A stretch of 64,000 bases of DNA from Marivirga arenosa. Lineage in GTDB: Bacteria > Bacteroidota > Bacteroidia > Cytophagales > Cyclobacteriaceae. The stretch lies in the NCBI RefSeq assembly GCF_030503895.2, contig NZ_CP129970.2, forward strand, positions 3,457,001-3,521,000, given 5' to 3'. A program made the translations under genes and the position numbers. How positions within the stretch are numbered: position 1 is the first letter of the stretch; each line of letters starts with the position of its first letter. Below the pieces are notes generated by a model that made no database searches, was not told the origin of the DNA, and saw only the letters and a program-made list of their open reading frames with translations. This document shows, piece by piece, positions 9,168 through 19,036 of the stretch.

Positions 9168-10238
9168 TTGGGGAGAAACCGATTTAATATAAAATATTTC
9201 ACATTCTTTATTCTATTATTGGCTTTTATTAGCATTAAGCCAACTTTAGGGCAGGTTTTTAATCCCTGGGGGCCACCTCCTAATGATAAGAATATTGATG
9301 CGAACTTTTTAAGAAAAGTTCTTAATCACTTTTCTGCGGAAGTAGCCGTGGGCTATGGTTCAACTCGATACCGACAAAATCTCGATACTTACAGACTTTT
9401 TAGTAATAATAATGGTTTATATTTGCTAGGTCAAGATTCCTCAGGAAATCAAATTGGATTATCAAATTGGATTAACCAACCACAAATTGTTGATTCATTA
9501 GATACATCATCAGCTATTCGTTTTCAAACTACCGAATTGGAGTCTGATTCTAATGGAACTTATATAATCGATAGTTTAGAACAAAGACTAGTCGGGGGAG
9601 GAAATGCAATTCCTATACATCTTAAAATCCACTTTAATTACAATAGGTTTAGAGTAGGTGCGGGTGCTACATTTGAAATAAATTCAAAAGCTAATTTAGC
9701 GCTGAAAGGATTTCCTGATTACATATCTAACTATGAATCGGATTATTCCAGATTCTACACTAAAAAGTATTATTTGACTGCCGGTGTTCGATACTACGAC
9801 TTTTGGGATTTTTCCTATTTTGCTGATATTGAGTATGGTATCTTCAGATTATCAAATAATGTGTTTCCTGCTGGCCTTGTAAGCTTAAGTAATTATTGGA
9901 ATGTTAGTTTACCAATTGAAAAGAATTTTTCTGAATATTTCCGATTGGTTATGAGACCTTCTGTTGATTTTAAATCTATTAACACCTTTATGCCTTCAGG
10001 TGAATCCATTAATACAAAAATGTGGAATTTACAGTTTCAATTGGGTGTAAGAATCAGTTTTCCGCTATTCAAAGATTGTCCAATAGGAAATTGCGAAGCA
10101 CAAAAAGAACACCGTCATGGTTCTAAAAAATTCAGAGGACAGCCAATTTACAAATGGCAGAATCCAAAAGTAGGTGAGAATTATCCGTATAATTTGAATG
10201 AAAAAAGAGAGGCATTTCCCTTTTTAAAACGCAAATGA
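9168..10238 (+). CDS. Hypothetical exported, probably outer-membrane beta-barrel protein
   Basis: The N-terminal signal peptide ends near LGQ (about residue 29). The body is rich in alternating aromatic and polar residues, with many Tyr/Phe-x-Tyr/Phe strands typical of a Bacteroidota outer-membrane barrel. Near residues 305-310 there is a DCPIGNCE pair of cysteines, followed by a basic tail. The start is the TTG at 9168; it puts the signal peptide at the N-terminus and fits the promoter just upstream. I know no function. Confidence 0.65.
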   Translation: MGRNRFNIKYFTFFILLLAFISIKPTLGQVFNPWGPPPNDKNIDANFLRKVLNHFSAEVAVGYGSTRYRQNLDTYRLFSNNNGLYLLGQDSSGNQIGLSNWINQPQIVDSLDTSSAIRFQTTELESDSNGTYIIDSLEQRLVGGGNAIPIHLKIHFNYNRFRVGAGATFEINSKANLALKGFPDYISNYESDYSRFYTKKYYLTAGVRYYDFWDFSYFADIEYGIFRLSNNVFPAGLVSLSNYWNVSLPIEKNFSEYFRLVMRPSVDFKSINTFMPSGESINTKMWNLQFQLGVRISFPLFKDCPIGNCEAQKEHRHGSKKFRGQPIYKWQNPKVGENYPYNLNEKREAFPFLKRK

Positions 10239-10244
10239 AATGAT

Positions 10245-10252
10245 TATTTTTG
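10245..10252 (+). promoter_or_regulatory. Probable gyrA -7 box
   Basis: TATTTTTG matches TAnnTTTG, 61 bases before the gyrA ATG. I see no clear -33 TTG at the usual distance. Confidence 0.4.
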
Positions 10253-10313
10253 TCACCGCTTAATAAAAATCCTTAAATTGCACTTTATTTATTTTTAGAC
10301 AGTAAACAAATCT

Positions 10314-12833
10314 ATGGCTGAAGGAGAAAATGAAAAAATCATCCCAATTAATATAGAGGATGAAATGAGAGGTGCCTACATTGATTATTCAATGTCGGTA
10401 ATTATTTCAAGGGCTTTACCTGATGTTAGAGACGGATTAAAACCCGTACACAGAAGAATTCTTTTCGGAATGCAAGAGTTGGGGCTTGCTCATAATAGAC
10501 CCTATAAAAAGTCAGCCAGAATCGTAGGAGAGGTTTTAGGTAAGTATCACCCGCATGGTGATTCTGCTGTTTATGATACCATGGTTCGTATGGCTCAACC
10601 ATGGTCACTTCGCTATCAAATGGTGGATGGTCAAGGAAATTTTGGATCCATTGATGGTGATTCTCCTGCAGCAATGCGTTATACAGAGGCTAGGCTTCAA
10701 CGGATAGCGGAAGAAATGTTAACAGATATTAATAAAAATACTGTTGACTATCAATTCAACTTCGATGATTCTTTAAAAGAGCCTACCGTATTACCAGCTA
10801 AGGTTCCTAATCTTCTATTAAATGGTGCTTCAGGTATTGCAGTGGGTATGGCAACCAATATGGCTCCTCATAACTTAACTGAGGTAGTAAATGGAATTCA
10901 TGCTTACATCGATAATAACGATATTACGATACCCGAATTAATGGAACATATTTCAGCTCCTGATTTCCCAACAGGCGCTGCAATATATGGTTATCAAGGA
11001 GTTAAGGCTGCATTTGAAACAGGTAGAGGACGTATCGTAATGCGTGCTAAAGCTGAGATAGAAGTGCTTAAAAATGGACGTGAGCGAATCATCGTTACTG
11101 AAATTCCTTATTTGGTAAACAAAGCTAGCATGATTGAAAAAACTGCTGGCTTAGTGAATGAAAAGAAAATTGAAGGTATTTCCGATATAAGAGACGAATC
11201 TGATAGAAATGGATTGAGAATCGTATATGAGATACGTAAAGATGCTATTCCTAACGTTGTTTTAAATAATTTATATAAATATACTCAGCTTCAAACTTCA
11301 TTTAGCGTTAACAATGTAGCCTTAGTTAAAGGTCGTCCTGAAACGCTTAACCTGAAGGATATGATTAAGCATTATGTTGATCATAGACATGAGGTAATCG
11401 TTAGAAGAACACAATACGAATTAGATGAGGCTCAAAAAAGAGCGCATATTTTAGAAGGATACTTAATTGCCCTTGATAATCTTGACGAGGTCATAAAATT
11501 AATCCGTGAATCTAGAGATCCTGAAATAGCTAGAACAGGATTAATGGAGAAGTTTGAATTATCTGAAATTCAAGCGAAAGCTATACTTGACATGAGACTC
11601 CAAAGACTAACAGGTCTTGAAAGAGAAAAAATTGTTAAGGAATATGAAGAGATCAAGAAATTAATAGAATACTTGGAATCGGTGCTTGCTGATGAAGGTT
11701 TAAGAATGAACATCATCAAAGATGAAATGCAAGAAATGCAGGACAAATATGGTGATGAAAGAAGGACTGAAATCATCCATAGTGCTGAGGAATTCACTGA
11801 TGAGGATATGATCCCTAATGAAGATGTGGTTATCACCTTATCACATCAAGGATATATAAAGAGAACCTTATTAAATGAATATAAAACTCAAGGTAGAGGT
11901 GGTGTAGGTTCAAAAGGAGCAGGAAGTAAAGATGATGATTTTACTGAACTATTATTTGTCGCTAAAACACATAATTACCTGCTTATATTCACAGAATTGG
12001 GAAAAGTATTCTGGATAAAAGTATACAGATTACCTGAAGGTTCTAAAACTTCTAAAGGAAGAGCAATACAGAACTTAATTAATATAGAATCAGATGATTC
12101 TGTTAGGGCTGTAATAAACGTTGAAAACCTTGATGATGAAGATTACATCAACAATAATTATTTGGTGATGTGTACTCAGCAAGGTACCATCAAGAAAACT
12201 ACTTTAGAAGCGTATTCAAGACCTAGAGCTAATGGTATTAATGCCATCTCTATTAAAGAAGGTGATAGATTACTCAATGTTAAATTGACAAATGGCGATA
12301 ATGATATTATAATTGCGGCTCGTTCTGGAAGGGCAATTCGCTTCCACGAAAGTAATGTTAGACCAATGGGTAGAACCGCAGCCGGAGTTCGAGGAATTAC
12401 CTTAAAAGATGATTCTGATATAGTTGTAGAAATGGTTGCTATAACCCGAGAAAATGCTAATTTATTGGTTGTTTCTGAAAAAGGTTATGGTAAGCGGTCA
12501 GATATTGATGATTACAGAATTACCAAGCGTGGTGGTAAAGGTGTGAAAACACTAAATGTTACCGAAAAAACTGGTGAGCTTGTTGCTATTAAAGAAGTAA
12601 TTGACACTGATGATTTAATGATTATTAATAAATCAGGTATAACAATACGATTAGCGGTAGAAAGCTTAAGAGTTATGGGAAGAGCCACACAAGGTGTTAA
12701 GCTTATAAAGGTTAGTGAAACTGACAGTATTTCATCCGTAGAAAAAGTTGAAAAGATTGATGATATAGAAGAAGAGACAGAGGCAACTGAAGAAGGAGAA
12801 AATACAAATCAGTCGGATCAAAGTGAATCATAA
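10314..12833 (+). CDS. gyrA: DNA gyrase subunit A
   Basis: The breakage-reunion subunit of gyrase, which introduces negative supercoils with GyrB. The N-terminal winged-helix and tower domain has catalytic Tyr123 in AAMRYTEAR. The quinolone pocket [11 protein letters not shown] has Ser84 and Asp88, equivalent to E. coli Ser83 and Asp87, so it is of the sensitive type. The C-terminal beta-pinwheel contains a GyrA-box-like TKRGGKG, which supports GyrA over ParC. It ends in a long acidic Glu/Asp/Thr/Ser tail of about 35 residues. The length of 839 is normal. Confidence 0.95.
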   Translation: MAEGENEKIIPINIEDEMRGAYIDYSMSVIISRALPDVRDGLKPVHRRILFGMQELGLAHNRPYKKSARIVGEVLGKYHPHGDSAVYDTMVRMAQPWSLRYQMVDGQGNFGSIDGDSPAAMRYTEARLQRIAEEMLTDINKNTVDYQFNFDDSLKEPTVLPAKVPNLLLNGASGIAVGMATNMAPHNLTEVVNGIHAYIDNNDITIPELMEHISAPDFPTGAAIYGYQGVKAAFETGRGRIVMRAKAEIEVLKNGRERIIVTEIPYLVNKASMIEKTAGLVNEKKIEGISDIRDESDRNGLRIVYEIRKDAIPNVVLNNLYKYTQLQTSFSVNNVALVKGRPETLNLKDMIKHYVDHRHEVIVRRTQYELDEAQKRAHILEGYLIALDNLDEVIKLIRESRDPEIARTGLMEKFELSEIQAKAILDMRLQRLTGLEREKIVKEYEEIKKLIEYLESVLADEGLRMNIIKDEMQEMQDKYGDERRTEIIHSAEEFTDEDMIPNEDVVITLSHQGYIKRTLLNEYKTQGRGGVGSKGAGSKDDDFTELLFVAKTHNYLLIFTELGKVFWIKVYRLPEGSKTSKGRAIQNLINIESDDSVRAVINVENLDDEDYINNNYLVMCTQQGTIKKTTLEAYSRPRANGINAISIKEGDRLLNVKLTNGDNDIIIAARSGRAIRFHESNVRPMGRTAAGVRGITLKDDSDIVVEMVAITRENANLLVVSEKGYGKRSDIDDYRITKRGGKGVKTLNVTEKTGELVAIKEVIDTDDLMIINKSGITIRLAVESLRVMGRATQGVKLIKVSETDSISSVEKVEKIDDIEEETEATEEGENTNQSDQSES

Positions 12834-12885
12834 ATAGAATAAACAAGTATAAGTAAGTATTAATTGTAAAATAAAAAGTATAGAA

Positions 12886-14037
12886 ATGAAAAAACTCGCA
12901 TTATTTTTCGCCTTTTTTTTAGTGATAGGTCAGGCGTTTGCGCAGAATTCGAATGTTCGTAAAGCAGAAAATGCTTTAGAAAATGGAGAGTTTCAGGAAG
13001 CAATAGAATTAATTAATGAAGCCTCAGAACATGAGAAAACAATGGATGATCCTAAGACATGGTATGTAAGAGGGACAATATATCAGGCGAAATTGAATAA
13101 AGAAGGTTATGATGAAAATTTGGTAAAAGAGGCTACAAAGAGCTACAATAAAGTTTTCGATATGGTAAGTGAAGGTGATAAGTACTTTACTTTAACGGAT
13201 CTTAAAGTTCAAGAGCTTTGGGGAGGATTCATTAATGAAGGATCAAATGCTTATTCAGCTCAAAACTTTGAAGGTGCTGTTGATGCCTTTAAAAGAGCTT
13301 TATTAGTATTACCAGAGGATACTACCGCTACACTTTATGCTGGTATCTCTGCACAACAAATGAAAGATAACAAAACAGCTCTTAAGTATTATTACAGACT
13401 TTTAGATTTGGATTACAAATCTGAAGATATCTATGGCAGTATCATTTCAATTGAGAGATATGCTAATGAAGATATTGAAAAAGCTTTAGAAGTAACTAGA
13501 ATGGCTAAAGAGGTTTTTCCTGAAAATGATCAATTTCAGAAACAAGAAATTAATTTATTAATTGAATCTGGTCAAGTTGACATTGCTAAAGATAGAATAA
13601 ATGATGCTATCGAAAAAGAACCAAATAATGCTAATTTATATTTTAATTTAGGTTATTTATATGAGCAATTAGAGCAACCAGAAAAAGCTGAAGCGGCATA
13701 TTTAAAAGCAATCGAAATAAATCCAGATTATTTAGATGCCAACTATAACTATGCAGTTTATTACTACAATAAAGCTGCAGACTTATTAGCTGAAGCTAGA
13801 GACATGGATTTACAGACTTATAAAAAAGAAGGTAAAAAGCTTGAGAATAAAGCGAAAGAATATTTGAAAAAGTCTAAGCCATATTTTGAGAAAGCATTAG
13901 AAATTTCTCCTAAAGAATTAGCAGTAATTGAAACATTGCAAACTGTTTACACTCAGTTGGGTGAGAATGCAAAGGCAGAAGAGATGATGGATAAGGCTGA
14001 TGCTATTAAAGCTGAAAATTCAGAAGGTCAAAACTAA
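12886..14037 (+). CDS. Exported TPR-repeat protein
   Basis: The signal peptide MKKLALFFAFFLVIGQAFAQ is followed by tetratricopeptide repeats through most of the 383 residues, including NLYFNLGYLYEQLEQPEKAE and a long interrupted repeat near 300-345. It is likely a periplasmic scaffold for protein interactions; no partner can be named. It lies 52 bases after gyrA and ends before a good terminator. Confidence 0.85.
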   Translation: MKKLALFFAFFLVIGQAFAQNSNVRKAENALENGEFQEAIELINEASEHEKTMDDPKTWYVRGTIYQAKLNKEGYDENLVKEATKSYNKVFDMVSEGDKYFTLTDLKVQELWGGFINEGSNAYSAQNFEGAVDAFKRALLVLPEDTTATLYAGISAQQMKDNKTALKYYYRLLDLDYKSEDIYGSIISIERYANEDIEKALEVTRMAKEVFPENDQFQKQEINLLIESGQVDIAKDRINDAIEKEPNNANLYFNLGYLYEQLEQPEKAEAAYLKAIEINPDYLDANYNYAVYYYNKAADLLAEARDMDLQTYKKEGKKLENKAKEYLKKSKPYFEKALEISPKELAVIETLQTVYTQLGENAKAEEMMDKADAIKAENSEGQN

Positions 14038-14061
14038 TTAGTATAACAAAATCATATAATT

Positions 14062-14091
14062 AAGGTTATCCTAGTGGATAGCCTTTTTTTT
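14062..14091 (+). terminator. Terminator after TPR gene
   Basis: A 10-bp stem (14062-14071 with 14076-14085, one G-T wobble), TAGT loop and a run of eight T. Confidence 0.88.
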
Positions 14092-14121
14092 ATCTCTACA
14101 AAAACTAGAAATATTTAATTT

Positions 14122-14670
14122 ATGAGTCATTCCTCTCAAGATTTAGAAAAAGCAACGCTTGGAGCTGGATGTTTTTGGTGTATTGACGCAGTTTTAAGAA
14201 AACTTAAGGGGGTTCAAAAAGTTGAGTCGGGTTTTTCCGGAGGGCATATTAAAAATCCACCCTACAGAGAAGTGGTACAAGGAAGAACTGGTCATGCCGA
14301 AGTAGCAAATATTACTTTTGATCCAAGCATTATTAGTTATCAGGAAATATTAGAGGTGTTTTGGCAAGTACATGATCCCACAACCTTAAATAGACAAGGA
14401 GCTGATGTGGGAGAACATTATCGTTCGATAATTCTGACGCATAATTCAAAACAGGCCGAAATAGCTCAAGAAATGAAATTGCAATTAGACCAATCTGGGA
14501 TTTTTGATGATCCCATAGTTACGGAAATCAAAGCCTTTGAAGCTTTTTACCCAGCAGAAACTGCACACCAAGATTTTTATAATAGAAATGTTGAAATGCC
14601 GTATTGTACTTTTGTTATAAAGCCTAAACTCGATAAAATAAAAAGATTATTTACTGATAAATTAAAGTGA
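14122..14670 (+). CDS. msrA: Peptide-methionine (S)-S-oxide reductase MsrA
   Basis: Repairs methionine-S-sulfoxide in proteins using thioredoxin-type reductant. The catalytic motif GAGCFWC is at residues 14-20 (nucleophile Cys17). The family segments GFSGGHIKNPPYREVV, GHAEVANITFDP and FWQVHDPTTLNRQGADVGEHYRS are all present. The length of 182 is normal. There is no signal peptide, so it should be cytoplasmic. No MsrB domain is fused to it. Confidence 0.97.
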   Translation: MSHSSQDLEKATLGAGCFWCIDAVLRKLKGVQKVESGFSGGHIKNPPYREVVQGRTGHAEVANITFDPSIISYQEILEVFWQVHDPTTLNRQGADVGEHYRSIILTHNSKQAEIAQEMKLQLDQSGIFDDPIVTEIKAFEAFYPAETAHQDFYNRNVEMPYCTFVIKPKLDKIKRLFTDKLK

Positions 14671-14695
14671 TAATATTTATATAATCTCCTTTTCT

Positions 14696-15775
14696 TTAAA
14701 ATCTTAGCGTTAACTGACCATGTGAATCAATTGGGTTTTCTACTTCAAAATTAGAAAGAGAGCATCCTACTAATCTAACTTTGTTTTCCATATTAAATGA
14801 GTCTACCAGTTCGGCTAATGCTTTATCAAATACTACAGCAGACTCAATGATTTCTTCTAAGGTTTTACTTCTTGTAATCTGTTTAAAATCATCAAACTTT
14901 ACCTTTAAAGTGACTGTATGTGCTTGTGCTTTGGTCTGTTTATAACGATTCCAGCATTTTTCAGCTATAGTTTGCAAAGCTTCTATTATCTCTTCTTTTG
15001 ATTGCAAACTTTCAGAAAAGGTATTTTCAGCCCCAACAGATTTTCTTATCCGATTAGGATTTACCCTCCTGTAATCTTCTCCACGACTTACGGAATAAAA
15101 ATAGCGTCCTTGCTTACCAAAATGCTTAATAAGTTCTTTTAAGGACTTAGCTTTTAAATCAGCACCTGTTTTAATTTGAAGTTCATGCATTTTTTCAGCA
15201 GTCTTTTTACCTACCCCAAAAAACTTCTCGATAGGTAATTCTTCGATAAAAGGTACTACCTGATGTGGCTTTATAACAAACAATCCATCAGGTTTTCTAT
15301 AATCTGAAGCAATTTTAGCTAAGAATTTATTAATTGATACTCCAGCTGAAGCTGTCAAACCTATTTCTTTCTTTATCGCTTCTTTTATTTCAATAGCAAT
15401 ATCAGTGGCAGTTGAAATTCCTTTTTTATTTTCAGTTACATCTAAATATGCTTCATCTAGTGAAAGTGGCTCTACTAAATCAGTGTACCTGTAAAATATC
15501 TCCCTAATTTGTTGACTTAATTGCTTATATCGATCAAATCTAGCTTTTACAAATATTAAGGATCTACATTTTGAAGCTGCAATTTTAGACGGCATTGCGG
15601 AATGTACTCCATATTTACGAGCCTCATAGCTAGCAGCTGCTACAACACCCCGTTGGCTGTTTCCGCCCACAGCAATTGGTTTACACTTCAATTTAGGGTT
15701 GTCCATTTGTTCAACAGATGCATAAAAAGCATCCATATCAACATGTATAATTTTGCGTTCTATCTCTTTTTCCAA
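14696..15775 (-). CDS. dinB: DNA polymerase IV (Y family)
   Basis: An error-prone translesion polymerase. The palm motifs HVDMDAFYASVEQ and PLSLDEAYLDVT carry the metal-binding acidic residues. A helix-hairpin-helix FFGVGKKTAEKMHELQI and the little-finger domain follow. The C-terminal QLTLRF resembles the sliding-clamp-binding motif seen at the end of DinB. At 359 residues it is normal. It faces msrA convergently. I saw no obvious SOS box upstream. Confidence 0.95.
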   Translation of the reverse strand: MEKEIERKIIHVDMDAFYASVEQMDNPKLKCKPIAVGGNSQRGVVAAASYEARKYGVHSAMPSKIAASKCRSLIFVKARFDRYKQLSQQIREIFYRYTDLVEPLSLDEAYLDVTENKKGISTATDIAIEIKEAIKKEIGLTASAGVSINKFLAKIASDYRKPDGLFVIKPHQVVPFIEELPIEKFFGVGKKTAEKMHELQIKTGADLKAKSLKELIKHFGKQGRYFYSVSRGEDYRRVNPNRIRKSVGAENTFSESLQSKEEIIEALQTIAEKCWNRYKQTKAQAHTVTLKVKFDDFKQITRSKTLEEIIESAVVFDKALAELVDSFNMENKVRLVGCSLSNFEVENPIDSHGQLTLRF

Positions 15776-15890
15776 AGCTTATCCGCTTATGTTTTTGTAT
15801 TACCGTTTATCCTTTTGTAGTAGTGAAATAATGAAATAAAAAGGATATTATTATTACAAAATAAATCAATTCATTTTTAATAATAACCAA

Positions 15891-17531
15891 ATGAAGAGAA
15901 GAGAGTTTTTACAACTAGCTGGAATGGGTATAGGAGGGGCAATGTTAACTGTACCATTAATTGGTAATGCTGTTGATGTTGATCGACTTCTGGAAAGCCC
16001 ATTAGATGTATTACAAAAGAAAAGATTAGCAGATATTGGACTTAATTCAGCAAAAGCGAACGGTGCTTCTTATGCTGATGTTCGAATCGGAAGGTACCTG
16101 AACCAGTACATATTCACCAGAGAAGACAAATTGCAAAATGCCGTAAATACGGAATCTTTTGGTGTTGGTATTAGAGTTATCGCTAATGGGACTTGGGGAT
16201 TTGCCTCAACCTCTGATGTTAGTGATGAAGGAATTAAAAAAGCAGCAGAGCAAGCAACAGCCATCGCTAAAGCAAATGCCAAAATTCAGACTGAGCCTGT
16301 CAAATTAGCACCTGTCCAATCTCATGGTGAGGTAAGCTGGAAAACACCGCTTGAAAAAAATGCGGTAGCAGTTCCACTACAAGAAAAAGTAGATTTACTA
16401 TTATCGGCTAATGCAGAAGCAATAAATAATGGGGCTAATTATGTAAATAGCGCCTTATTTTTAATAAATGAACAAAAATATTTCGCTAGTACTGAAGGTT
16501 CATATATTGATCAAGATGTACACCGAATATGGCCTAATTTTAATGTAACTGCTATTGACCCAGATACTGGAAAATATAAATCTCGCCAAGCATTAAGTTC
16601 TCCTATGGGAATGGGTTTTGAGTATATGGATCCTAGACCAGAGAGTATGAAAGAAGGACCTGGTGGAACGCTACATTTCTATGATCGCTATGATATGATC
16701 AAAGATGCTGGTTTGGCAGGTAAGCAAGCTAAAGAAATGCTTAAAGCAGATTCAATTAAAGCTGGGAAATATGATCTAGTATTAGATCCAAATCATTTAG
16801 GCTTAACCATTCATGAAAGTATTGGTCATGCCACTGAACTAGATAGGGTATTAGGTTATGAAGCAAACTATGCTGGTACAAGTTTCGCAACTCTTGACAA
16901 ATGGAGAAGTAAAGATTTTAAATATGGTAGCGATATCGTAAATGTTTTTGCTGATAAAACTCAACAAGGTTCCTTAGGTGCTGTTGGATATGATGATGAA
17001 GGAGTAAAAACTAAAAAGTGGGATCTTATTAAGGATGGAGTTTTAGTGAATTACCAAGCGATCAGAGATCAAGCTCATATTATAAATGAAGATGAGTCTC
17101 ATGGTTGTTGCTATTCTCAAAGCTGGAATGATGTTCAGTTCCAAAGAATGCCGAATGTGTCTTTATCTCCAGGAAAAGAAAAGTATAGTCCTGATGATAT
17201 GATTAAGGATGTTGAAAAAGGAATTTATATAGTAGGTAGAGGATCGTATTCAATTGACCAGCAGCGCTATAACTTCCAGTTTGGCGGCACATTATTTTTC
17301 GAAATTGAAGATGGAAAAATAAAAGGGCCAGTAAATGATGTGGCTTACCAATCTAATACTCAGGAATTCTGGAATTCTTGTACAAAAATATGTGATGAAA
17401 GTGATTATAAAACTTTCGGATCATTCTTTGATGGAAAAGGGCAGCCTTCTCAGATCAGTTCGGTCTCTCACGGAAGTGCGACTACCCGATTCAATGGTGT
17501 TAATGTAATTAATACTGCAAGAAATATTTAA
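15891..17531 (+). CDS. tldD: TldD-type metalloprotease with Tat-like signal
   Basis: The catalytic subunit of a TldD/TldE heterodimeric peptidase. It contains the zinc motif HESIGH (HExxxH, His308 and His313) within a conserved region followed by ATELDR. The N-terminus is MKRREFLQLAGMGIGGAMLT, a twin-arginine type leader with RREFLQ and a hydrophobic stretch, so export is predicted, whereas E. coli TldD is cytoplasmic. It is followed 65 bases later by its partner subunit. Native substrates are unknown; E. coli TldDE trims partly unfolded peptides such as microcin B17 precursor and CcdA. Confidence 0.92.
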   Translation: MKRREFLQLAGMGIGGAMLTVPLIGNAVDVDRLLESPLDVLQKKRLADIGLNSAKANGASYADVRIGRYLNQYIFTREDKLQNAVNTESFGVGIRVIANGTWGFASTSDVSDEGIKKAAEQATAIAKANAKIQTEPVKLAPVQSHGEVSWKTPLEKNAVAVPLQEKVDLLLSANAEAINNGANYVNSALFLINEQKYFASTEGSYIDQDVHRIWPNFNVTAIDPDTGKYKSRQALSSPMGMGFEYMDPRPESMKEGPGGTLHFYDRYDMIKDAGLAGKQAKEMLKADSIKAGKYDLVLDPNHLGLTIHESIGHATELDRVLGYEANYAGTSFATLDKWRSKDFKYGSDIVNVFADKTQQGSLGAVGYDDEGVKTKKWDLIKDGVLVNYQAIRDQAHIINEDESHGCCYSQSWNDVQFQRMPNVSLSPGKEKYSPDDMIKDVEKGIYIVGRGSYSIDQQRYNFQFGGTLFFEIEDGKIKGPVNDVAYQSNTQEFWNSCTKICDESDYKTFGSFFDGKGQPSQISSVSHGSATTRFNGVNVINTARNI

Positions 17532-17596
17532 TTCTATGTTTGGTTAATGAGCATAGTCTCAATTAGCTATTTGCTAAAATTTAAAAACATTAAAAA

Positions 17597-18913
17597 ATGG
17601 CAATATTATCAAAACAAGAAGCAAAGCAGATTTTAGAAAAAGTAATGAGCTTTTCTACTGCTGATAGCTTAGAAGCAAGCCTCTCTGGAAGTGGAAGAGG
17701 TAATATTAGATATGCAAGGAATACAGTTACAACAAGTGGTTATAATGATGACGTAAGTTTAGGAGTTACGGCAAACTTTGGTAAAAAATCTGCATCTTCC
17801 ACTATTAATGAATTTGATGATGAATCATTAAGAAAAGTAGTGAAGAGAGCGGAAGAGTTAGCGAAATTAGCTCCGGAGAATCCTGAGTTTATGGAACCTT
17901 TAGGTCCACAAGATTATAAAGAGTCAAAAACTTTTTATAAAAGTACTGCAGACATCACTCCAGAGTACCGAGCTGAATTAGCAAAGAAAAGTATTGAACC
18001 AGCCAAAGCTAAAGATGTAACAGCTGCTGGTTATTTAGAAGATACTTCTGGTTTTTCGAGTATTATGAATTCTAAAGGTTTATTTGCTTATTCGCAAGAA
18101 TCTGAACTTGAGTTCACTGTTACTATGCGTACTAATGATGGTACCGGTTCAGGTTGGGTTACTCGTGATTTTAATGATGTTAACCAATTCAATGGCGAAG
18201 AAGCTTCAGCTGTTGCACTAGAAAAGTCTATCATGAGTAGAAATGCTAAGGCAATTGAGCCTGGTAAATATACTGTGATTTTAGAACCTGCTGCATCTGT
18301 TCAATTACTTGGCAATATGTTGTTTAACATGGGAGCCAGACAAGCAGATGAAGGAAGAAGTTTTCTTTCAAAGCAAGGGGGAGGAACTAAATTAGGAGAG
18401 AAGCTTGTGGATGAAAGAGTGAATATTTATTCTGATCCTTTCAATGAAAGAGTACCCGCTAATGCATGGAATGGTGATGGATTACCAAGAGAAAGAACCA
18501 GCTGGATAGAAAATGGTGTAGTAAAGAATATGTCATACAGCCGTTACTGGGCTGATAAAAAAGGAGTTAAGCCAGTGCCAGGTCCAGCAAATGGTATAAT
18601 GGTAGGGGGTGATGCTTCTACAGAGGATTTAATTAAAAGTACTAAACGAGGTATTTTAGTTACTCGTTTATGGTATATTCGTACCGTTGATCCGCAAACT
18701 TTACTTTATACAGGTTTAACTCGTGATGGAACCTTCTATATCGAAAATGGCAAAATTAAACATCCTATTAAAAACATGAGATTTAATGAGAGCCCTATTA
18801 TTATGTTAAACAATCTTGAAGAATTAGGACAACAACAAAGAATAAACGGAAGTTTAATTCCGGTTATGAAGATCAGAGACTTTACTTTTACAAGTTTATC
18901 TGATGCTGTATAA
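17597..18913 (+). CDS. TldE/PmbA-like partner subunit
   Basis: The 438-residue TldD/PmbA family partner that lacks the HExxxH motif, as expected for the TldE side of the heterodimer. Family features include an N-terminal ARNTVTTSGYNDDVSLGV region and a C-terminal TRLWYIRTVDPQTLLYTGLT segment. Unlike the preceding subunit it has no visible signal peptide or twin-arginine leader. If the pair is exported, this subunit might travel as a folded passenger. A terminator follows. Confidence 0.88.
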   Translation: MAILSKQEAKQILEKVMSFSTADSLEASLSGSGRGNIRYARNTVTTSGYNDDVSLGVTANFGKKSASSTINEFDDESLRKVVKRAEELAKLAPENPEFMEPLGPQDYKESKTFYKSTADITPEYRAELAKKSIEPAKAKDVTAAGYLEDTSGFSSIMNSKGLFAYSQESELEFTVTMRTNDGTGSGWVTRDFNDVNQFNGEEASAVALEKSIMSRNAKAIEPGKYTVILEPAASVQLLGNMLFNMGARQADEGRSFLSKQGGGTKLGEKLVDERVNIYSDPFNERVPANAWNGDGLPRERTSWIENGVVKNMSYSRYWADKKGVKPVPGPANGIMVGGDASTEDLIKSTKRGILVTRLWYIRTVDPQTLLYTGLTRDGTFYIENGKIKHPIKNMRFNESPIIMLNNLEELGQQQRINGSLIPVMKIRDFTFTSLSDAV

Positions 18914-18935
18914 GTAATTATCTAAAAGTATAGAG

Positions 18936-18970
18936 AAGAGCTTTAGGATTATTCTTAAAGCTCTTTTTTT
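18936..18970 (+). terminator. Terminator after tldD operon
   Basis: The stem AAGAGCTTTAGGA (18936-18948) pairs with its complement ending in AAAGCTCTT (one wobble), with a TTAT-type loop and a long T-run to 18970. Confidence 0.88.
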
Positions 18971-19036
18971 ATGTTAATATATTTAGATATATTGTATATA
19001 AAGGGGGGTAATAAAAACTGAACCAATCAATAATAA

